Source: Chryseobacterium sp. SORGH_AS_0447
GTDB lineage: Bacteria > Bacteroidota > Bacteroidia > Flavobacteriales > Weeksellaceae
DNA: 64,000 nucleotides
Assembly (NCBI RefSeq): GCF_030818695.1
Contig: NZ_JAUTAR010000001.1
Location: forward strand, 2,226,501-2,290,500
Direction of reading: 5' to 3'
Both the position numbers and the translations under genes were made by a program. Positions 16,536 through 26,169 of the stretch are shown here, in pieces. The notes under the pieces were generated by a model that was not told the DNA's origin, did no database searches, and worked only from the letters and a program-made list of their open reading frames with translations. Position 1 is the stretch's first letter, and each line of letters starts with the position of its first letter.

Positions 16536-17462
16536 ATGGCGTACGCAGGAATATTGGCCTTTTTCGGTCTTATTATTTTATTTGCTTCATTTTTTACCGT
16601 AAAACAGGAATCTGCTGCTATCGTAGAGCGGTTGGGGAAATTTTTAAAGGTGAGCCATGCAGGGCTGCATCTGAAAATCCCGTTTTTGGACCAGATTGCC
16701 AAACGGCTGAACCTCAGAATCCAGCAGCTGGATGTCATCATCGATACCAAAACCCTGGACAATGTGTTTATTAAAATGAAAGTTTCCGTACAGTACCAGG
16801 TAATCAGGGAAAATGTAAAGGATGCTTATTACCGGCTGGAAAATCCGGAAAACCAGATTACTTCTTATGTATTTGATGTGGTGCGTGCCGAAGTGCCAAA
16901 AACAAAGCTGGATGATGTGTTCGTTAGGAAAGACGACATTGCCATTGCCGTAAAAAGTGAGCTTCAGGAGGCCATGCAGAGTTACGGATATGATATCATT
17001 AAAGCCCTGGTGACCGATATCGATCCCGATGAGCAGGTAAAGCATGCCATGAACCGGATCAATGCCGCCGAAAGGGAAAAAACCGCCGCCGAATATGAAT
17101 CGGAAGCCCAGAGAATACGGATCGTCGCCGTAGCCAAAGCGGAAGCGGAATCCAAAAAGCTGCAGGGACAGGGAATTGCAGATCAGAGAAGGGAAATTGC
17201 AAAAGGGCTGGAAGAATCGGTGAAAATGCTGAATGCCGCCAACATCAACGCTCAGGAAGCATCGGCCCTGATTGTGGTGACCCAGCATTACGATACCTTA
17301 AGTTCCATAGGAGGCAACAACAGAAGCAATCTCGTACTTCTTCCCAATTCACCCACCGCGGCCAGCTCCATGCTGAATGACCTGGTTGTTTCCATGGCCG
17401 CTACTCAGAAAATGGACGAATATGTTCCGGTAACGGACCCGACCAAGAAGAAAGATATTTAA
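16536..17462 (+). CDS. SPFH domain (stomatin/prohibitin-like) membrane protein
   Basis: From the ATG at 16536 the 308-residue protein has an N-terminal membrane segment (about 4-24), then the SPFH/Band 7 domain (about 25-190) with VKQESAAIVERLGKF and QQLDVIIDTKTLDNVFIKMKV. A coiled-coil region rich in Ala/Glu/Lys follows, and then a Gln/Ser-rich tail. An upstream ATG at 16494 would add 14 non-conserved residues. Family members oligomerise into rings at membrane microdomains and are often paired with a NfeD protein; none is adjacent. A strong terminator follows at 17572. The family assignment is firm; the cellular role is not known. Confidence 0.9.
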   Translation: MAYAGILAFFGLIILFASFFTVKQESAAIVERLGKFLKVSHAGLHLKIPFLDQIAKRLNLRIQQLDVIIDTKTLDNVFIKMKVSVQYQVIRENVKDAYYRLENPENQITSYVFDVVRAEVPKTKLDDVFVRKDDIAIAVKSELQEAMQSYGYDIIKALVTDIDPDEQVKHAMNRINAAEREKTAAEYESEAQRIRIVAVAKAEAESKKLQGQGIADQRREIAKGLEESVKMLNAANINAQEASALIVVTQHYDTLSSIGGNNRSNLVLLPNSPTAASSMLNDLVVSMAATQKMDEYVPVTDPTKKKDI

Positions 17463-17571
17463 ATCGTTCTGATTATAAAATAAGCCTGGAAATCATCGGC
17501 TGATTAATGATAAAACCGAATGACATCCACTGAAACAATAAGGTAAATTGTTGTTTTTGAATAATGAATTG

Positions 17572-17602
17572 ATCCTTTCCGGCATACCGGAAGGGATTTT
17601 TT
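17572..17602 (+). terminator. Rho-independent terminator of the SPFH gene
   Basis: An 11-base stem with one G-T pair (17572-17582 with 17587-17597), a CATA loop and a T-run. Confidence 0.9.
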
Positions 17603-17726
17603 GTGCAAGAAAAGATGGTAAGACATAAAAAATATCTTCAATTTTTTACTCTTGTTTTTTTGCTATGAAATCCCTAATTTGATCTTTCTTTTTAAAATAC
17701 CAAATTGTACAATCAGCAATAAGAAT

Positions 17727-19745
17727 ATGGATAATCAACTTGAAATCGAAAATTACAGGATCGGAAAGTCGGAAGTTTGGGCAGGAAATAAGGACGATCA
17801 GGAACTTCTGGAAAAGCTCAGGGAATCTGAATTTGCCAAACATCAGATCGATCAGGGAAAAGATTTCTGCTATTTTTTAGATAAAAAATACCGCACCGGA
17901 AATAATGAAAACAGTGAGTACGTCTGCATGGCTTACACCCTAAACGAGCCTGCTAATCTGGAAAGGGCGTCGGTTTCCGATATTGTAGTCGAAGAAAATG
18001 AAGTCTACCATATCCACCGCATCAGCGTAGTGAGGGACGGGGTATTAATCGATAAAATTCCCGACACCAAAATAAAGGTACTCGATAGTGAGAACCAGAG
18101 CAGCGGAGGAATCCTGAGCAGCAACAAAAAAATCAATATTACCATAAAGGACCTCAGGCTCAACGATATCCTTATCATGGAAGATTCAAGGGTAAAAGTG
18201 TTCAGTGAACGTGATTTCCTGAGAAAGGAATTTGCAAAGTACGTATGGGTAAGCCCTGATAGTTATTGGGCCTACGGAAGCTATACTTTTACCTTCATTA
18301 ATGATCGTGAACAGAGAATAGCGTGTAAAAAAACGTTCTTCCGTGATGAAGCGGGGAATGTGCTGGATCCGGAAATTCATTATCTGAATAAAGGGGAAGA
18401 ATTTGTTTTCAGGCTGGAAAATTACATCAATCCTGTGGATGCCAGTCGCGAGATCTTCCCTTATATGGATTTCGCAACAGACAACAGCTGGAGAGAGCTA
18501 TCCAATTACATCTCGCCGATCTATGACGAAATATTCAGTCAGGCATCATTGCAGGACTTTGCGCCTAACCTAATTGAAAAGCTGGATGCCATCAGGGATC
18601 CGGATGAAAAACTACAGTTTGCGATTGAGTATGTTCAGAATAATATTTATTACGTCTTCAATGCAGACGAAATGAACGGACACAAGCCTCAGGAACCTGC
18701 CGTTACCTATGAAAACAAACAGGGCGACTGTAAGGCGAAATCCGTTTTGCTGAAAGTGATTCTGGATTACATTGGAGTAGAATCCTCTATCGTCCTTGTG
18801 AATTTCCATACCGATTTTTATATTAAATATTATTTGCCTTCATTACTAACGTTCAACCATGCGATTGTCAAAATCAACCATAAAGGAGAGGAGTATTTTG
18901 TAGATGCTACCGTACGGGATGAGTTCGGGTTGCTTGAAAACCGGGGATTTATTTATTTTATGCATTACCTCGAGGTACAACCTGACCAGGAACTGAAACA
19001 AAGAAAACCATATAAATATCCTTATTTCTGTATCGATGAAAAGGTGGATTTCAACGTACAAGGTAAAACCGGAAATCTGGTTCTTACGACAACCTACAAA
19101 GGAAACCGGGCCAATGCCATGAGACGGTATTTCAAGAATACCAATAAAAGGGAAGTGATCGACAGCTGGAATAATTTCCTGTTCTACAGCCTGAATTATT
19201 CAAGTGACCGCAACGGAACCGATGTCCGAAGTATTTTTAATGATGCCGTCATTGATATGGTGAGCGACGACAAGAAACTGAACGAGTTTAAAATACAGTA
19301 TAAAGCTTCCGTGAATAATCCGTATTACACCGATCCGAAAGGAAACCGTTTCCTGATGTACTTCGACAGGAATGTGGTGAAAGCCAGCGCAAGGGATTTT
19401 ATTCACAAGGACCTTCCGTTCTGGCATAACTTCGACAGCGAAAAATATGAGATCAATCTGTATACGGATCAGAAAATCGACACGGAGGAGAAATATACCA
19501 TGCAGGAAAGCAATCTTCACAATCCGTATTTTGATTTTTCAAGCCGCAAAAAAGTGACTAAAAACGGAGCTACCGTACAGATTGAATTCAAACCGCTGGT
19601 TAATCTTGAGATCCCAAAAGAAGCATTTGAAAAGTTTAGGGCCGATCACCATACCATTGCCGACAGCAACTTCGGATTGGGGATCGATATTATTGAACCT
19701 GGGTTTATGAACATGCTGAAGTACAGCTTTAAGAAAATGTTTTAA
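17727..19745 (+). CDS. DUF3857 / transglutaminase-like protein without a signal peptide
   Basis: The start was set at the ATG at 17727 because the 25 codons upstream look like leader sequence. The 672-residue product has an N-terminal DUF3857-type beta domain and a transglutaminase-like core. The core contains a complete Cys-His-Asp triad: Cys335 in GDCKAKS, His378 in FNHAIVKI and Asp393 in FVDATVRDE. A C-terminal DUF3858-like beta region follows. Most DUF3857 proteins of Bacteroidota are exported, but here no signal peptide is seen from this start, so a cytoplasmic or non-classical location is possible. Substrates are unknown; a peptide or amide bond is likely. Confidence 0.85.
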   Translation: MDNQLEIENYRIGKSEVWAGNKDDQELLEKLRESEFAKHQIDQGKDFCYFLDKKYRTGNNENSEYVCMAYTLNEPANLERASVSDIVVEENEVYHIHRISVVRDGVLIDKIPDTKIKVLDSENQSSGGILSSNKKINITIKDLRLNDILIMEDSRVKVFSERDFLRKEFAKYVWVSPDSYWAYGSYTFTFINDREQRIACKKTFFRDEAGNVLDPEIHYLNKGEEFVFRLENYINPVDASREIFPYMDFATDNSWRELSNYISPIYDEIFSQASLQDFAPNLIEKLDAIRDPDEKLQFAIEYVQNNIYYVFNADEMNGHKPQEPAVTYENKQGDCKAKSVLLKVILDYIGVESSIVLVNFHTDFYIKYYLPSLLTFNHAIVKINHKGEEYFVDATVRDEFGLLENRGFIYFMHYLEVQPDQELKQRKPYKYPYFCIDEKVDFNVQGKTGNLVLTTTYKGNRANAMRRYFKNTNKREVIDSWNNFLFYSLNYSSDRNGTDVRSIFNDAVIDMVSDDKKLNEFKIQYKASVNNPYYTDPKGNRFLMYFDRNVVKASARDFIHKDLPFWHNFDSEKYEINLYTDQKIDTEEKYTMQESNLHNPYFDFSSRKKVTKNGATVQIEFKPLVNLEIPKEAFEKFRADHHTIADSNFGLGIDIIEPGFMNMLKYSFKKMF

Positions 19746-19870
19746 TAGATGCTGGATGCTGGGAGCTGGAAGAGGGGTGATAGGAAACTTGAGTTTAAGG
19801 TAGGAGAGGGAAGCAAATTCAATATTAATAATGATTGATAATTGATGATCGATACTTCATCATTAGGTAT

Positions 19871-19911
19871 AGTTTCGGCGGGTTTGCTTGCAAACCCGCC
19901 GAAACTTTTTT
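19871..19911 (+). terminator. Rho-independent terminator downstream of the transglutaminase-like gene
   Basis: A 16-base perfect stem (19871-19886 with 19891-19906), a CTTG loop and a T-run, about 125 bases after the stop. Confidence 0.85.
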
Positions 19912-19979
19912 ATCTGCTTTATTTCAAATTTAGAAATGGTAAATTTATTTTAAGTCTGTTAGATATTAAAAAGATAAAA

Positions 19980-20125
19980 TTATCAATAGTGTCGGGCTTC
20001 AGCCCGATGTCATCATAACGGGTTTAAAATTTGGCTTTAGCCAAAACCTACTATAATTTGGCTAAAGCCGATCACCATACATCATAAAAAAAATGGGCTA
20101 AAGCCCATTTCTATTGATATTATAA
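19980..20125 (+). repeat. REP-like palindromic element with inverted ends, copy 2
   Basis: The element is bounded by TATCAATAG and CTATTGATA. Inside are three palindromes: CGGGCTTCAGCCCG, TTGGCTTTAGCCAA with a nearby inverse TTTGGCTAAAGCC, and GGGCTAAAGCCC. The first unit matches the one at 3980-4020. The terminal inverted repeats suggest a defined mobile unit. Short AGCTGGAAG-type words lie on both sides (19747-19770 and 20217-20245). Together these fill the 504-base gap. Confidence 0.6.
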
Positions 20126-20249
20126 TTATTTCCTGGATAAATAAAATTTTTTCTAAAGAATAGTAAGAAATCTGTTGATGCAAAAGAATTTATGAAAACG
20201 GTCAATCGGAAAACTTCCATTTTCCAGCATCCATCTTCCAGCCCATGAT

Positions 20250-20585
20250 TTACTCAGAAGCTTTTGGTGCCGGAATTCCCCTAAACTTCTGTTTGCCGAT
20301 CAGGAGTTCAAAGAACAGCCGGAAATCTGAGATCAGAGACCATAATGGATATTTAAAAGTGGCGGGCCTGTTTTTCTCAACGACTGCATGGCTGAACCAT
20401 GCAAATCCGTAGCCGAAGATCGGGACATACCAGAGGAAGCGTTCTTTTCCGGAAACGATAACATATCCGATCACAAAAAATACCAGCAGTGTTCCGATAA
20501 AATGAAAGATCCGGGTTCCCATTTTACTGTGCTCAGTTAAATAAAACTGATAGAATTCGTTAAATGTTTTTATTCTTTTAGCCAT
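20250..20585 (-). CDS. Mpo1-like (DUF962) membrane protein
   Basis: The 111-residue protein shows the DUF962 pattern: FNEFYQFYLTEH at the N-terminus, the HFIGTLLVFF membrane helix, a second helix with GYGFAWFSH, and EKNRPATFKYPLWSLISDF. The conserved His residues in these positions are the likely metal ligands. The yeast homologue Mpo1 is a dioxygenase acting on 2-hydroxy fatty acids at the membrane, so a fatty-acid oxidation role is plausible but unproven in bacteria. It is the last gene of a tight minus-strand run after the lipoprotein and permease genes, two bases from the former. Confidence 0.88.
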   Translation of the reverse strand: MAKRIKTFNEFYQFYLTEHSKMGTRIFHFIGTLLVFFVIGYVIVSGKERFLWYVPIFGYGFAWFSHAVVEKNRPATFKYPLWSLISDFRLFFELLIGKQKFRGIPAPKASE

Positions 20586-20587
20586 GA

Positions 20588-21189
20588 TTATTTGTAATTT
20601 AAAGTTCCAATCATAAACGTCTTAGAAGCATTCAATGCCTTTGAGTTTTTAGTTAGTTCCTTTATTACACCTTCATTTCGAATGTAATTAGAATGAATAA
20701 AATAAATATCTTTGTTCTCACGGGTAATAAATCCCGTATGGAAATCCAGTCCGACGATATATACCTGGTTTTTATTTTTTCCTAAAATATATTTTTCAAG
20801 TTCCTGCCTCCCGGTAAAATACCGCATATCTTTGCAAAGTTTTTTGATCATCACCGATGATGCCTGCTGCGCAAGAAACGTTCTGTTGAGGTCAAAGCCA
20901 TAATCCGTCAAAATATTTGTTACAAAATATCCGCAGGCAATGCTGCCTTTCCGGGGCTGTCTCGACGTTCCTGCAAATGACCAGGGCGTACCGCGCCAAT
21001 ATTGAGGAATATCTTTATTGATAAAGGTGAAAAAATAATCAGCCTTTTTGCTTCTGCTTTTTTTACCAACTTCCGTCAAAAATTCCTTATATTCTAATCT
21101 TCTTTCCGCCGGGTTGGTCTTGGAAATATGGCCGTCTGTTTTCTTACAGCTAATTGAAAAAGAAGCAAACAAAACAACAGGTATTTCAT
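20588..21189 (-). CDS. NlpC/P60-like lipoprotein with a probable frameshift in the signal peptide
   Basis: The long frame (to 21172) begins only at a TTG, leaving a signal peptide without a basic N-terminus. An ATG at 21189, six bases after the permease stop, reads MKYLLF in another frame. Adding one base at the A4 run 21171-21174 (T4 on the minus strand) joins them into a normal lipoprotein signal ending FSISC-KK. I take the gene to start at 21189 with a one-base loss or a sequencing error. The mature part looks like a papain-fold NlpC/P60 enzyme: Cys in GSIACGYFVTNIL, His in GLDFHTGFI and a polar residue in YFIHSNY. It may hydrolyse cell-wall peptides or amides; this is inference from motif order only. 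Confidence 0.6.
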
Positions 21190-21195
21190 AAGCCG

Positions 21196-22866
21196 CTAAG
21201 CTTTTCCAAGCTTACTGTTCCGGTAGCCGTAGCAGAAATAGATTACCAAACCTACAGCAAACCACAGTCCAAACCAGAACCAGTTGTCATGGCTCATCCC
21301 CGTTAAAAGATAAAGGCATGAACTGAGACCGATTAGAGGAATCAGCGATAGGTTTTTAACGAATGTAACCGCACATAGAACAATATTAATCAGGATAAAA
21401 AAGAAAATAGAAGCCCTGAATTCACCTTCTTTAGGATCTTTCCAGTCCATCAGCGTATGGAAGAAATCCGGCTGCCAGAAATAGAAGAAGACAATTCCTC
21501 CGATGAAGATGACAGGGAAAATAAATTTACCGTTAATATAAGGAAGATGGAACCTGCCTTTGATCTTTTCTTTGGCCGGCAGCATCAAAACGCCTGCGCA
21601 CACCAGCACAAACGCGAAAATCGTCCCAATACTCGTAAAATCCAGGATAAAACTTTTATCGGTAAACAAAATAGGAATTCCTACTACAATTCCTGTAACC
21701 ACGGTAGCAAAAGCCGGGGTTTTATATTTAGGATGTACTTCCTGGAATTTCTGCGGCATCAGTCCGTCGCGGCTCATCGCATACCAGATTCTCGGCTGTC
21801 CCATCTGGAAAACCAAAAGCACGGTAGTAATGGCTACGATCGCTACAAAAGAAACCACCAGCTCCATCCAGGCAACATTCGCATTGGATTTTTCGAAAAT
21901 AAAGGACAACGGATCCCCGACACCGTCGAATTTCCTGTAATCCACCATTCCCGTTAAAACAAGGGTTAACGCAATATAGATAAAGGTACACAGCACCAAA
22001 GAAATAATCATTCCTTTCGGCAGTGTTTTCTGAGGGTCTTTCGTTTCTTCGGAAAGCACGCTTAATGCATCAAAACCGATATAGGCAAAGAACACGCCGG
22101 AAACAGCGCTCATTACCCCTGCAAAACCATTCGGCATAAAGGAAGAAACATGGGTTTCCGGATTCACCGGGGTCCAGTTATCGGTATTGATGTAAGCAAA
22201 ACCAACCAGGATCACCAAAATAATAACCGCTAATTTAAGAATCACCAGTGCGTTATTGAAATTCTTGCTTTCCTTTACGCCCACATAACACAGCCAGGTA
22301 ATCAGTCCGTTGATGACCAAAGCGGGAACGTCCACGATAAATTTCAGGCTTCCGATCAACGGTGCATTGGTCCATGCGTTGATCAGTTCTTTATTTTCGG
22401 AGCCGTTCATAAAGGCTTTTTTTGCCTCCGTGTAGCTGCAGGTGAGGTAATCCGGGATATGCATGCCCAACCGGTGCAGGAAGCTGGTAAAATAATCCGA
22501 CCAGGAGAAGGCAACGTAAATATTTCCGAAAGAATATTCCATGATCAGGGCCCAGCCGATGATCCAGGCAATCAGTTCCCCGAAGCTGGCGTATGCATAG
22601 GTGTAGGCGGAACCTGCCGTCGGAATCCGGCTCGCGAATTCTGCATAGCAAAGGGCGGTAAACCCGCAGGCAAATCCGCAGATCAAATATAGCAAGATCA
22701 CCCCGGGACCTCCTCTGAAAACGGCCTCCCCCAAACTGCTGAAACTTCCAGCTCCAATAATGGCCGCAATACCAAAAAATACGATGTCCCAGACCCCCAA
22801 TACCCGCAGTAAATGAGTGGATGTATCTGTCTCTGAATAGTTTTTCCTTCTAAAAAGTTGATTCAT
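21196..22866 (-). CDS. APC superfamily amino acid permease (cationic amino acid transporter-like)
   Basis: The 556-residue protein has about 14 hydrophobic segments. Near the N-terminus it carries the APC signature GIAAIIGAGSFSSLGEAVFRGGP, and further on FFAYIGFDALSVLSEETKDPQKTLPKG, typical of the CAT/YfnA branch that takes up basic or general amino acids. It is the first gene of a minus-strand run with the NlpC/P60-like lipoprotein and the Mpo1-like gene. The 250-base gap to the divergent TPR gene should hold promoters in both directions. The family is secure; the exact substrate is not. Confidence 0.92.
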   Translation of the reverse strand: MNQLFRRKNYSETDTSTHLLRVLGVWDIVFFGIAAIIGAGSFSSLGEAVFRGGPGVILLYLICGFACGFTALCYAEFASRIPTAGSAYTYAYASFGELIAWIIGWALIMEYSFGNIYVAFSWSDYFTSFLHRLGMHIPDYLTCSYTEAKKAFMNGSENKELINAWTNAPLIGSLKFIVDVPALVINGLITWLCYVGVKESKNFNNALVILKLAVIILVILVGFAYINTDNWTPVNPETHVSSFMPNGFAGVMSAVSGVFFAYIGFDALSVLSEETKDPQKTLPKGMIISLVLCTFIYIALTLVLTGMVDYRKFDGVGDPLSFIFEKSNANVAWMELVVSFVAIVAITTVLLVFQMGQPRIWYAMSRDGLMPQKFQEVHPKYKTPAFATVVTGIVVGIPILFTDKSFILDFTSIGTIFAFVLVCAGVLMLPAKEKIKGRFHLPYINGKFIFPVIFIGGIVFFYFWQPDFFHTLMDWKDPKEGEFRASIFFFILINIVLCAVTFVKNLSLIPLIGLSSCLYLLTGMSHDNWFWFGLWFAVGLVIYFCYGYRNSKLGKA

Positions 22867-23116
22867 TCAATTCTATATTTGATTCAAGAAAAGCAAATGT
22901 AATTATTTCTCGGAAATAATTTTTATTTTCTTAAGGTTTCTTCCCAAGAAAGTTAAGAAGTCTTAAAAAAATATACAGTTATTAACAATGTGTTAAAAGG
23001 CTTGTTTATACAATTTCTTTTCAATATTTTCGTTGATAAATTGTGGATAAAAATTCCCGTAATTTTAAATATTTGAACCTGATTTTCAGGCTTTCCCATG
23101 TTAAAATTTAAAATTA

Positions 23117-26080
23117 ATGAAATCAAGAAAAATACTTTTAGCGGCTGCTGTAATGTATTTCGGGATCTCCGATGCGCAACAGTCTCAGTACTTTACCCAA
23201 AAAGAAAACTACCGGTTCAATTTAGCTGAAAACCTTTACCAGACCAAAATATACAACGCTTCCCAATATGAATATGCCCGACAGTACTTCTATAATGAGC
23301 ATTTGTCGCGTTCAAGAAAGGAGGCGGCGCAGTTTTTTGATAATGTGATCGGCGTGATCCTGCAGAAAAACCATGCGGAACAGGGCCTGGAAGCTTTTAT
23401 GAAAGAGTATCCGAATTCAGCCTACTTTGCCCAGGCAAGCTTACCGCTGGCGGATTATTATCTGGCTAAAAAAGATTTTGAAAAGGCATTGGAAACCCTG
23501 AAGAAAGTAAATCAATACCAGCTTTCCAAAGAAGAAAATACCCAGTACATCCTGAAGCTGGGATACGCCAAATTTATGATGGGCGATTCTAAAGGAGCCA
23601 CCGATGCGCTGGAAGAAGCTTACAAAACGGCAGACCAGTCACAGAGGGGAGATATTGCTTATATGCTGGGACACTTATACTACTCAAACAGACAGAATGA
23701 TAAGGCTTTCCAGTATTTTGATTCCATAAAAGAGGAAGCGAAATACTCTAAGCTGGTGCGTCCTTATTATGTACAGATGTATTATAATGATAAGGATTAC
23801 GACAAAGCCATCACCGAAGGAACTGCTCTGTTGAACGAAGATATTTCGGACGCTTATAAGGCGGAAGTACACAAGATCATCGGTGAAAGCTACTTCATGA
23901 AAAATGATTATACTTCGGCCTATCCACACCTTAAAGATTACCTGAGCGTTCAGCAGAACCCATCGGAAAATGACCTTTATGAAATGGGATTTGTGGCAGC
24001 GCAGCTTAAGAAATATGATGAAGCGGTTTCTTATTACAACCAATTGGTAAACAGCAATTCGGCCTTGGCGCAGAATGCGTATTACCAGCTTGGAAACGCT
24101 TATCTCGCAGTAGGAAAGAAACAGGAAGCTTTATCGGCGTTCCGTTCGGCCTATCAGATGAATTACGATAAGAAAGTGAAGAAGCTGGCCCATGAGCAGT
24201 ATGCCAAATTAAGCTATGACATTGGAAACCCTTTTGAAAGTGCGTCCACGGTTATTCAAAATTACATCAACGAAAACCAGAATGAATCCAATGCTCCTGA
24301 AATGCGGGCACTTCTGGTGAAATCATACCTGTATTCCGGAAACTACAAAGAAACGCTGAATGCCATCGACCGGCTGCAGAATTCCACTCCGGAAATCAAT
24401 AAAATCGATCAGGAAGTTTCTTATTTACTGGGAACAGAGGAATTCAACAAGGGAAATTATGATGAAGCGGAACAGTATCTACTGAGAAGTTTGGCTTTTA
24501 ATATAAATAAAGAATTCAACAACCGGGCTTTATACTGGTTAGGACAGGTGTATTATCAAAAAGGTAATTATCCTTCAGCAATTGCCCGCTATGAAAAGCT
24601 ACTGAATGAAAACTTCCCTGAAAAGCAACAGCTGCCATATGATCTGGGATATGCTTATTTTAAATCTAAAAAATTCGATGAGGCTGAAAAATATTTCAAA
24701 CAGTATTTAGCCAACCCGAAGCCGGAATTTAAAAATGATGCGGAACTTCGACTGGCTGACATCAATTATGCCAACAACAATCTGAACGAGGCAATCGCCA
24801 TCTATGACCGAAACGAAGATGCCACCGATTATACTTTGTATCAAAAGGCAATGGCTTTAGGATTTAAAGGCGATACCCAGGCAAAAATCACCAACCTGAA
24901 AAACCTGCTGTCCAAATATCCGGATTCGGATTATTACGACGATGCCCAGTACGAAATCGGTACGGCATATGCGGCCCAGGATGATTTTGGCAATTCCAAT
25001 GATTATTTTAATAAAGTTATTAAAACTTCTTCTGATAAAGACTTAGTAGCAAATGCTTCTATTTACAGGGCACAGAACTATATCGATCAGAACCAGAGCG
25101 ATAAAGCACTGGCTGAGCTCAGATCGCTTGCCGAACAATATAAGAACACAGCGTACGCTGAAAAAATCGTCCAGGCTGCCAAACCGATCTTTACGAAAAA
25201 CGGTGACGTTTCAGGGTACGAAACTTTTGCACGAAATGCAGGGGTCAATATTGATGCTTCAGAAATTGATGAGATCAACTTATCGACAGCGAAACAGTAT
25301 TTCACGAAGAAAGATTACAAAAACGCAATTTCTTATTATGAGAAATATCTAACCCAGAATCCTACCGGAGAAGGGCTTTACCAGGCGAAATACGAATTGG
25401 GAGAAAGCTATTACCAAACGAAAAATACGACAAAAGCCCTGCTTGTTTTGCAGGACGTGGCCAATGTGCCGAACGACTATCAGGATGACGCCCAGACCCG
25501 TCTGGCTCAGATTTACACGGCCCAGGGTGATGCCCAGGAAGCTAAAAAATATCTTGAAAACCTGATCAATTCATCGGATGTCAATATCAGGAACTACGCG
25601 AATGTAGAGCTAATGAAGGTTTATGCCGATGAAAAGAATTTCTCACAGGCAGAAAAACTGGCAGATGCGGTGATTGCCAACAGCAAAAACTCGGCAGCCG
25701 TTATTGAAACGGCTAAAGTGATCAAAGCAAGAAGCCTTATGAATTCAGGGAAAGACAAGGATGCACAGTCGGCTTATGCTGCTCTTGAAAAGTCTTCCAA
25801 TACGTCGGTAGCGGCGGAATCACTTTATGCAAAAGCGTATTACCAGAATAAAGGAAAAGCGTATAAATCTTCCAACGAAACGATCTTCAAGCTGGCTAAC
25901 AACTATGCTTCTGAAGAATACTGGGGTGCAAAAGCATTGGTGCTTCTAGCGAAAAATTACATCGGCCTGAAAGATAACTACCAGGCAAGCTACACCTGTG
26001 ACCAGATCATTGAGAATTACAAAGATTTCCCGGAGATCGTAGCGGAAGCGAAGGAGGTTAAAAAGCAGATTAAAAAGTAA
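23117..26080 (+). CDS. Secreted tetratricopeptide repeat protein
   Basis: The 987-residue protein has a signal peptide (about residues 1-20, ending in Ala before QQS) and is then almost entirely TPR-type helical hairpins. Repeated patterns such as YQLGNAYLAVGKKQEALSAF and YWLGQVYYQKGNYPSAI occur throughout. It is probably periplasmic and acts as a scaffold. The next gene, 89 bases downstream on the same strand, encodes an outer-membrane barrel, so the two may form one envelope complex. The gap between them contains degenerate AGAATGTA words. No enzymatic domain is seen. Confidence 0.88.
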   Translation: MKSRKILLAAAVMYFGISDAQQSQYFTQKENYRFNLAENLYQTKIYNASQYEYARQYFYNEHLSRSRKEAAQFFDNVIGVILQKNHAEQGLEAFMKEYPNSAYFAQASLPLADYYLAKKDFEKALETLKKVNQYQLSKEENTQYILKLGYAKFMMGDSKGATDALEEAYKTADQSQRGDIAYMLGHLYYSNRQNDKAFQYFDSIKEEAKYSKLVRPYYVQMYYNDKDYDKAITEGTALLNEDISDAYKAEVHKIIGESYFMKNDYTSAYPHLKDYLSVQQNPSENDLYEMGFVAAQLKKYDEAVSYYNQLVNSNSALAQNAYYQLGNAYLAVGKKQEALSAFRSAYQMNYDKKVKKLAHEQYAKLSYDIGNPFESASTVIQNYINENQNESNAPEMRALLVKSYLYSGNYKETLNAIDRLQNSTPEINKIDQEVSYLLGTEEFNKGNYDEAEQYLLRSLAFNINKEFNNRALYWLGQVYYQKGNYPSAIARYEKLLNENFPEKQQLPYDLGYAYFKSKKFDEAEKYFKQYLANPKPEFKNDAELRLADINYANNNLNEAIAIYDRNEDATDYTLYQKAMALGFKGDTQAKITNLKNLLSKYPDSDYYDDAQYEIGTAYAAQDDFGNSNDYFNKVIKTSSDKDLVANASIYRAQNYIDQNQSDKALAELRSLAEQYKNTAYAEKIVQAAKPIFTKNGDVSGYETFARNAGVNIDASEIDEINLSTAKQYFTKKDYKNAISYYEKYLTQNPTGEGLYQAKYELGESYYQTKNTTKALLVLQDVANVPNDYQDDAQTRLAQIYTAQGDAQEAKKYLENLINSSDVNIRNYANVELMKVYADEKNFSQAEKLADAVIANSKNSAAVIETAKVIKARSLMNSGKDKDAQSAYAALEKSSNTSVAAESLYAKAYYQNKGKAYKSSNETIFKLANNYASEEYWGAKALVLLAKNYIGLKDNYQASYTCDQIIENYKDFPEIVAEAKEVKKQIKK

Positions 26081-26169
26081 AAGTATAGAATGTACAGCGT
26101 AGAATGTAAAAAAGTAAAATGTAGCAATACATGGTACATCCGACATTATACATTAATACCTATAAAAAA

